Below are positions 59,249-64,000 of a DNA stretch of 64,000 nucleotides, one piece after another. Numbering within the stretch: the stretch's first letter is position 1; every line of letters starts with the position of its first letter. The DNA is from Formivibrio citricus (lineage in GTDB: Bacteria; Pseudomonadota; Gammaproteobacteria; Burkholderiales; Chitinibacteraceae), in assembly GCF_900115065.1 (NCBI RefSeq), contig NZ_FOVE01000003.1, positions 1 to 64,000 on the forward strand. The letters run 5' to 3'. A program made the position numbers and the translations under genes. The notes beneath the pieces were generated by a model. The model made no database searches. It was given only the letters and a program-made list of their open reading frames with translations, and was not told the DNA's origin.

Positions 59249-59263
59249 GCTCCGCCAAACCAC

Positions 59264-59292
59264 TTGAGCAAGTTGCGTTTTTCCCATAAAAT
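59264..59292 (+). promoter_or_regulatory. rpsF operon promoter
   Basis: TTGAGC (59264-59269), a 17-bp spacer and TAAAAT (59287-59292, five of six to consensus) give a good sigma70 promoter about 65 bp upstream of rpsF. Confidence 0.7.
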
Positions 59293-59309
59293 GCCGCGTT
59301 TTCCCCCTT

Positions 59310-59336
59310 GCCTGACCGCAGTCGCTAGCGGCAGGC
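59310..59336 (+). promoter_or_regulatory. rpsF leader hairpin, candidate S6:S18 autoregulatory site
   Basis: In the predicted 5' leader a hairpin with stems GCCTG/CAGGC and CCGC/GCGG separated by a bulged A lies 22 bp before the rpsF start. An S6:S18 complex binds a structured leader with a CCG in many bacteria; this could be that site, but the match has not been tested against a covariance model. Confidence 0.4.
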
Positions 59337-59358
59337 TGCTTAGCCAAAAGGAGTACTC

Positions 59359-59727
59359 ATGCGACATTACGAGATCGTATTCATCGTGCACCCCGATCAA
59401 AGCGAGCAAGTGCCCGCAATGATCGAGCGCTACAAGTCCATCATCACCGCCGGCAACGGCGTGATCCATCGTCTGGAAGACTGGGGCCGCCGCCAACTGG
59501 CTTACCCGATCCAGAAGATCCACAAGGCTCACTACGTTCTGATGAACATCGAAATCGGCCAGGAAACCTTGGACGAACTCGAACACGCCTTCAAGTTCAA
59601 CGACGCCGTTCTGCGCCATCTGACCATCAAGATGGAACAGGCCGTGACCGAAGCCTCCCCGATGATGAAGGAATCGGAAAAGGCCAAGTCGCTGACTCCG
59701 GCTGCCGAAGCTCCGGCTGCAGCCTGA
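59359..59727 (+). CDS. rpsF: 30S ribosomal protein S6
   Basis: A 122-residue S6, which binds S18 in the 30S platform. [65 protein letters not shown] is the standard family start, and the C-terminal tail is Glu/Ala-rich. AAAGGAG lies at ideal spacing before the ATG. It is the first gene of rpsF-priB-rpsR-rplI. Confidence 0.98.
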   Translation: MRHYEIVFIVHPDQSEQVPAMIERYKSIITAGNGVIHRLEDWGRRQLAYPIQKIHKAHYVLMNIEIGQETLDELEHAFKFNDAVLRHLTIKMEQAVTEASPMMKESEKAKSLTPAAEAPAAA

Positions 59728-59734
59728 TCGGGCA

Positions 59735-60040
59735 TTGGACAACTGCAACCAGGTCAGGCTGACAGGCACATTGCTTGCCACAGGACCGCTGCGACACACC
59801 CCCGCTGGACTGCCGATTCTCGAAACCGTGATCGTGCACCAGTCGGAACAGCAGGAAGCCGGCAGGCCAAGAAAGGTTGATTGCGAAGCGCCGATTCTGG
59901 CCATGGGCGAAACCGCCCTCGCACTTCACCGCAGCCCGCCGGGCGCCAGAATGACCGTAAAGGGATTTCTGGCTGCAAGAAGCCTGCGTCGCAAGCAAGA
60001 CCTTGTGTTGCACATCGAAGAATTTGAATTGCTGAATTGA
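59735..60040 (+). CDS. priB: Primosomal replication protein N (PriB)
   Basis: PriB is a single-stranded DNA-binding OB-fold protein of the PriA restart primosome. The 101-residue protein reads [39 protein letters not shown], the betaproteobacterial PriB pattern (RTPAGxPxLxxxxxHxS). The start is TTG at 59735, 7 bp after the rpsF stop; no ATG or GTG is available before the OB-fold strand. It sits between rpsF and rpsR, its usual place. Confidence 0.92.
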   Translation: MDNCNQVRLTGTLLATGPLRHTPAGLPILETVIVHQSEQQEAGRPRKVDCEAPILAMGETALALHRSPPGARMTVKGFLAARSLRRKQDLVLHIEEFELLN

Positions 60041-60051
60041 GGAATACACAC

Positions 60052-60288
60052 ATGAAACCCGCACCGCGCAACCTGTTCCGGCGGAAAAAGTTCTGCCGCT
60101 TCACCGCCGAAGGCATCACCCAGATCGACTACAAGGACATCGCGATCCTGAAGGAATTCATCGTCGAAAACGGCAAGATCATTCCGGCCCGCATCACCGG
60201 CACCAAGGCCAAGTACCAGCGTCAGCTCTCCACCGCGATCAAGCGCGCCCGCTTCCTCGCCCTGCTGCCGTACTCCGACCAACACTAA
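60052..60288 (+). CDS. rpsR: 30S ribosomal protein S18
   Basis: A 78-residue S18, partner of S6 in the small subunit. [66 protein letters not shown] is the complete family core. ATG 60052 (MKPAPRN) is preferred, with GAGGA upstream; the in-frame TTG at 60037 overlaps the priB stop. Confidence 0.97.
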   Translation: MKPAPRNLFRRKKFCRFTAEGITQIDYKDIAILKEFIVENGKIIPARITGTKAKYQRQLSTAIKRARFLALLPYSDQH

Positions 60289-60307
60289 GCGAGAAGGAAC
60301 CTAGAAC

Positions 60308-60757
60308 ATGCAAATCATCCTGCTCGAAAAAGTTGCCAACCTCGGCGATCTTGGTACCGTGGTCAAAGTCAAGGACGGCTACGCCCGCAACTTCCTGATC
60401 CCGCAAGGCAAGGCCAAGCGTGCATCCGAAGCCAACCTGAAGGAATTCGAAGCTCGCCGCGCCGAACTCGAAAAACGCCAGGCTGAAATCTTCGCCGCCG
60501 CTCAGGAACGTGCCGGCAAGCTGGAAGGCGCTGCCATCACCGTCGCCCAGAAGGCTGGCGTGGACGGCCGTCTGTTCGGCTCCGTAACCAACCACGACAT
60601 CGCAGAAGCCATTACCGCTTCCGGCGTTGAAGTGAAGAAATTCGAAGTCCGCCTGCCGGAAGGCCCGCTCAAGCAAGTCGGCGAATACGACATTGCTCTG
60701 GCCCTGCACCACGACGTAGTTGTGAACGTCAAGGTCAATGTAGTCGGCGAAAACTAA
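60308..60757 (+). CDS. rplI: 50S ribosomal protein L9
   Basis: A 149-residue L9, a two-domain protein at the L1 stalk base. It opens [40 protein letters not shown], has the long connecting helix (about 41-74), and ends with the C-terminal domain [18 protein letters not shown]. It is the last gene of the operon, followed by a strong terminator. Confidence 0.98.
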   Translation: MQIILLEKVANLGDLGTVVKVKDGYARNFLIPQGKAKRASEANLKEFEARRAELEKRQAEIFAAAQERAGKLEGAAITVAQKAGVDGRLFGSVTNHDIAEAITASGVEVKKFEVRLPEGPLKQVGEYDIALALHHDVVVNVKVNVVGEN

Positions 60758-60776
60758 GCCGCTGCATCACCCCAGC

Positions 60777-60805
60777 AAAAAGACGCCTCGCGGGGCGTCT
60801 TTTTG
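60777..60805 (+). terminator. Terminator of the rpsF-rplI operon
   Basis: AGACGCC/GGCGTCT stem with a TCGCGG loop and TTTTTG tail, about 20 bp after the rplI stop. The A-run upstream allows bidirectional use. Confidence 0.9.
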
Positions 60806-60865
60806 TTTGCCTGTCATCGGTCAAGGACATCATAATCTCCTGACTCCAATCTGCTGCGCCCGATC

Positions 60866-62647
60866 ATGAGCAAACCCAGCAACCCGACTGAAATCGCCCG
60901 CGAAACACTGAAACAGCTTGCTGTGCGCCGCATTGTTCCTACGCCGGATCACTATGAAGCAATCTACCACCAGATAGCGCAAACTCCGGAAGAAGAACGC
61001 CTGCATCCGGGCCTGAAGCAAATCGTCGAATCGCTCGCAGCCCTGCCACAGCAAACGCCGGAACTGCAACGCAAACTCGGCGAGTTGCGCAAGACCGCTT
61101 CGGCAGAGGACTGGCCCGCGTTTCCGAAACTGCTTTTCAGTTGCCTGGAAGGGCAAGGCGCACAAGCCGAACTCACCCGCAACTGGTCCGACCTGATCCG
61201 CGACCTGATCCGCCAATGGGATCTGCGCAACCCGGTCTTCACGCCCAGCCGCAAGAAGGATGCCCTGGAAAAGGTGCTGATCAACTTCGGCAGCGACAGC
61301 GGTGCGCTCAACGAAAAACTGGCCGGACTGGTTCGCTCCTGGAGCGAAACAGGCACCGAAGGTTCCGGAGGCGCGGCTGCAGAGACCTCTCGCGAACAAG
61401 CATACGAGGCCGATGCCATTGTACCGGCAGCCGGAACAGGCTGGGCAGACTGGCGCAACGCACTGGTCCAGGCACTGCAACTCGGCGTGGAAGCGCGGCT
61501 TGCGCACAACCCCGACCTGCAGGAAGAAGCCGCCAGTCTGGCCAACGAAGCCGCCCGCATCGAACACGAAGCCGGCTTGCAAGCCCTCACACCCCGTCTG
61601 CGCAAATTCTGGCTCAAGCTCGAACTGCAGAACGATCAGGAAATGCGCCTGTGCGACGGGCTGCTCAGTCTGTTGCGCCTGTTGACCGACAACATGGCTG
61701 AAGTCGTAATCGACGACGAATGGGTGCAGGGGCAGATCGCCGTCGTGCAGAAGATCATGTCGCAACCCTTGGACATGAGCCTGATCTACAGCGTGGAAGC
61801 CGGTCTCAAGGAAGTGCTGTTCAAACAAGGCCAGCTCAAGCACAACCTGAAGGAAGCGCAGACTGTTCTCAAGGACATGATTGCCACCTTCATCGACCGG
61901 CTGGGATCGCTCTCGGATTCGACCGACAACTACCACAGCAAGATCACGGTCTACGCGGAAAAGATCCAGAAGGCCAACGACCTGCCGAGCATCAGCCATG
62001 TGATGGAAGACCTGTTGCAGGATACGCGCTCGATGCAACTCGACGTGCAGCGTTCCCGCGACGAGATGAGAGAAGCCCAGCGCAAGGCCGACGAAGCACA
62101 GCAGAAAATCCGCGATCTGGAAAAAGAACTGCAGGCCGTCAGCGAAAAGGTGCGCGTTGATCAGCTCACCGGTGCACTGAACCGGCGCGGGCTGGAAGAA
62201 GTCTTCGAGGTCGAGCTTGCCCGCACCCAGCGCAGCCACCTGCCGTTCGCCATCGCCCTGCTCGACATCGACAACTTCAAGAAACTCAACGACACCAAAG
62301 GTCACGCTGCGGGCGACGCCGCCCTCACCCACCTCGTTCGCGTCATCAAGGACATGCTGCGCCCCACCGATACGGTCGCCCGCTACGGTGGCGAGGAATT
62401 CGTGATCCTGTTGCCGGAAACCTCGCTCAAGGAAGCCGTTTCCGTGCTGCAGCGTCTGCAGCGCGAACTGACCAAGCGCTTCTTCATGCACAACAACGAA
62501 AAGCTGCTGATCACCTTCAGCGCCGGCATCACGCTGGTCGATCACAAGGAACCGCGCGAAGCCGCACTGAGCCGCGCCGACCAGGCCATGTACCAGGCCA
62601 AGCGACTCGGAAAAAACCGCGTGGAAGTCATGCTGGCAGAGCAATGA
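60866..62647 (+). CDS. Soluble diguanylate cyclase (GGDEF)
   Basis: A 593-residue cytosolic c-di-GMP synthase with no membrane helix. The N-terminal 400 residues are helical (ARETLKQLAVRRIVPTPDHYEAIYHQI at the start), with a coiled coil at about 390-425 (EMREAQRKADEAQQKIRDLEKELQ) leading into the GGDEF domain. The domain has DIDNFKKLNDTKGHAAGD and RYGGEEFVILLP, with an I-site RPTD five residues before GGEEF. The N-terminal domain is unassigned, of a type I associate with betaproteobacterial cyclases. It overlaps the nuclease gene by 4 bp (ATGA). Confidence 0.92.
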   Translation: MSKPSNPTEIARETLKQLAVRRIVPTPDHYEAIYHQIAQTPEEERLHPGLKQIVESLAALPQQTPELQRKLGELRKTASAEDWPAFPKLLFSCLEGQGAQAELTRNWSDLIRDLIRQWDLRNPVFTPSRKKDALEKVLINFGSDSGALNEKLAGLVRSWSETGTEGSGGAAAETSREQAYEADAIVPAAGTGWADWRNALVQALQLGVEARLAHNPDLQEEAASLANEAARIEHEAGLQALTPRLRKFWLKLELQNDQEMRLCDGLLSLLRLLTDNMAEVVIDDEWVQGQIAVVQKIMSQPLDMSLIYSVEAGLKEVLFKQGQLKHNLKEAQTVLKDMIATFIDRLGSLSDSTDNYHSKITVYAEKIQKANDLPSISHVMEDLLQDTRSMQLDVQRSRDEMREAQRKADEAQQKIRDLEKELQAVSEKVRVDQLTGALNRRGLEEVFEVELARTQRSHLPFAIALLDIDNFKKLNDTKGHAAGDAALTHLVRVIKDMLRPTDTVARYGGEEFVILLPETSLKEAVSVLQRLQRELTKRFFMHNNEKLLITFSAGITLVDHKEPREAALSRADQAMYQAKRLGKNRVEVMLAEQ

Positions 62648-63366
62648 ATCTGCGGACCGGACTATGGAAAACCAGCCTGCTTCTGGCTGCCAGCCTTGTT
62701 TTACCCCTGCAGGTTCACGCCAGGACACTGCACGGCACCGTCATCGGAATCAGCGACGGCGACACGCTGACGCTGCTCTCCAATCAGCGCCAACACAAGG
62801 TACGCCTGGCGCAAATCGATGCACCGGAAAAAGATCAACCCTACGGACAGCGCGCCAAACGTTCGCTCTCCGATCTTGCCTACCGCCGCGAAGCGCGTGT
62901 GGAAGTCGAAGCTGAAGACAAGTACGGCCGCACCGTCGGCACCATCTGGATCAACGGGCGCAACATCAACGAGGAACAGCTCCGGCGCGGCATGGCTTGG
63001 GTCTACACCCAGTACGCCCACAGCCCGGAATTGTTGACTATCCAGCAGGAGGCCCGTCAGGCGCAACGCGGCCTCTGGGCCGACGCCAACCCGACCCCGC
63101 CATGGAAATGGCGTCACACCCGCCCATCGGCCAGCCACAGCCAATGGGGATGGCTATCGTGGTTGAAATTCTGGAAATCCGGACACAAGCAAAGCAAACC
63201 CGCCCCGATCCGCGAAGGCTTGAGCACCCCGCAGCAATGCGGCGCCAAACAATATTGCAAGGAAATGACGAGTTGCGAGGAAGCGCGTTTTTATCTGGAG
63301 CAGTGCGGATTGAAGCAATTGGACGGGAATGGTGACGGGGTGCCTTGCGAGGCGTTGTGCAGGTAG
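62644..63366 (+). CDS. Secreted thermonuclease-like protein with Excalibur domain
   Basis: A 240-residue exported nuclease. Signal peptide at 1-26 (MNLRTGLWKTSLLLAASLVL...). The SNase domain (about 27-150) has the catalytic set Asp38/Asp40 (ISDGDTLTL), Arg54 and Glu62 (VRLAQIDAPEKD), and Arg96 (DKYGRTVG), so it should cleave DNA/RNA with Ca2+. The C-terminus (about 197-240) is an Excalibur-type Ca2+-binding module: CGAKQYCKEMTSCEEARFYLEQCG and DGNGDGVPCEALCR. A Pro/Trp-rich linker joins them. It is translationally coupled to the upstream diguanylate cyclase. Confidence 0.93.
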   Translation: MNLRTGLWKTSLLLAASLVLPLQVHARTLHGTVIGISDGDTLTLLSNQRQHKVRLAQIDAPEKDQPYGQRAKRSLSDLAYRREARVEVEAEDKYGRTVGTIWINGRNINEEQLRRGMAWVYTQYAHSPELLTIQQEARQAQRGLWADANPTPPWKWRHTRPSASHSQWGWLSWLKFWKSGHKQSKPAPIREGLSTPQQCGAKQYCKEMTSCEEARFYLEQCGLKQLDGNGDGVPCEALCR

Positions 63367-63435
63367 CACGAGGTCATTACTTGACGCGGCAGAATACCCT
63401 CTCAGGCGCTGTACTCACGAACATTTCACTCAGTT

Positions 63436-64000
63436 TTAGATAGGCTTGCATGGAATAGAAAAATCAATGTGGTAATGCTCATCGTGGCGAACCCAAGCAT
63501 TGCCTTTCATGAAATTCATGTTGGACTGTAAATACGCCCCGCGCTTTGCAGCAAAGAGCTTCGGCAAATACGGCGGATCGAAGATGGCCAGTGAAATACC
63601 TGCACCACGAGCCTTGGCTGCGACATCCAACTGATAAAGATGTTCTGCCATCGCCTCAAAATCAATGACATATCCCTCATATTTGCCGTTGGCGTCAAAA
63701 TCGATGGCATACCCGAATTTGTTGCCGATACCCGTTGGCAAAGGAATCGAACGACCTTGCCCATCAATAATCGGGACAAAAAAATCGACAGACAAACCAT
63801 TCTTGTGGGTTCGGTGCGGTCTAATTCTTCCTCCAGAAGACCAACCCGTCTCGCCGTAAACAAATACTTTCCCGGCGGCAGACTGCTCCAAAGCACCATA
63901 AGCTGCCAAAACGATTTCCGCGACTTTTGAATGGACATAAGTTCGTCCAAGACTGGCTCCCAGCGGGCTATAGGCCGAAAAATTCTTCCCTTCAACTGGC
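63436..64000 (-). CDS. LAS-type (M15/M74-like) peptidoglycan peptidase, 5' end outside window
   Basis: The frame is open to the last base of the window (PVEGKNFSAYSPLGASLGRTYVHSKVAEIVLAAYG...), so the true start is beyond 64000. RTHKNGLSVDFFVP (His...Asp) and DEHYHIDF (His-x-Asp) are the zinc-site pattern of LAS metallopeptidases such as MepA or VanY, which cut peptidoglycan cross-links. GETGWSSGGRIRPH precedes them. It is convergent with the nuclease gene. The exact subfamily, and whether there is a signal peptide, cannot be seen. Confidence 0.65.
   Translation of the reverse strand, partial: PVEGKNFSAYSPLGASLGRTYVHSKVAEIVLAAYGALEQSAAGKVFVYGETGWSSGGRIRPHRTHKNGLSVDFFVPIIDGQGRSIPLPTGIGNKFGYAIDFDANGKYEGYVIDFEAMAEHLYQLDVAAKARGAGISLAIFDPPYLPKLFAAKRGAYLQSNMNFMKGNAWVRHDEHYHIDFSIPCKPI

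Overview
The window is a GC-rich proteobacterial chromosome segment. The gene repertoire and order suggest a betaproteobacterium, probably of the Rhodocyclales type: the rimP-nusA-infB-rbfA-truB-rpsO-pnp operon, rpsF-priB-rpsR-rplI, the hopanoid genes hpnD/hpnE, an rpfE-like gene beside recJ, and many c-di-GMP and chemotaxis proteins. That taxonomic placement is inference from gene content. Nearly all of the window is a conserved core chromosome. I see no prophage, CRISPR array, rRNA or tRNA gene.

Left edge (1-2.4 kb) is a small accessory patch. It holds the 3' end of an IS3-family element, an uninterpretable coding-like remnant, a RAYT (Y1 transposase) gene framed by inverted copies of one sequence, the last 25 codons of a YoeB/RelE-type toxin cut off at the RAYT border, and a small conserved hypothetical gene.

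2.5-12.3 kb: rpfE-like, recJ and a gamma-glutamylcyclotransferase-like gene on the minus strand; lolC-lolD on plus; marC and corA on minus; alaS on plus. 12.3-24.5 kb (mostly minus): an intergenic patch of REP-type repeats, a small CxxC protein, two tandem chemoreceptors, mltG/dinG, a class 1A dihydroorotate dehydrogenase, a DUF4197-like protein, and aroC-hpnD-hpnE (chorismate synthase coupled to squalene/hopanoid precursor synthesis). 24.5-26.6 kb: two MITE-like elements, a WxxGxW-repeat secreted protein and an acetate transporter (satP) with an FNR-like promoter.

26.6-39.3 kb is the translation/transcription operon, preceded by tadA with a membrane diguanylate cyclase; then recN and nadK on minus. 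After a TIR-bounded intergenic element come hrcA-mltB, a four-PAS histidine kinase translationally coupled to a secreted alpha/beta hydrolase, then rlmB with a MASE1-PAS-GGDEF-EAL protein on minus, and mfd and fdxA on plus.

54.0-59.2 kb is the most unusual part. A cysteine-free ArsR-family regulator, with a palindrome over its -10 and start codon (predicted leaderless), is followed by a 1,587-residue protein. That protein joins two BadF/HgdC-type ASKHA ATPase domains to a long cysteine-rich 2-hydroxyacyl-CoA-dehydratase-like part. The right end has the ribosomal S6/PriB/S18/L9 operon, a soluble diguanylate cyclase overlapping a secreted nuclease with an Excalibur domain, and the 3' part of a LAS-type peptidase gene running off the window.

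The DNA is also rich in short dispersed repeats of at least five families (REP/BIME, GCGCAGGCC palindromes, CCACAGAGG arrays, CCCTCTCCC and CCCCCCTTTG palindromes). One copy lies in frame inside mfd.
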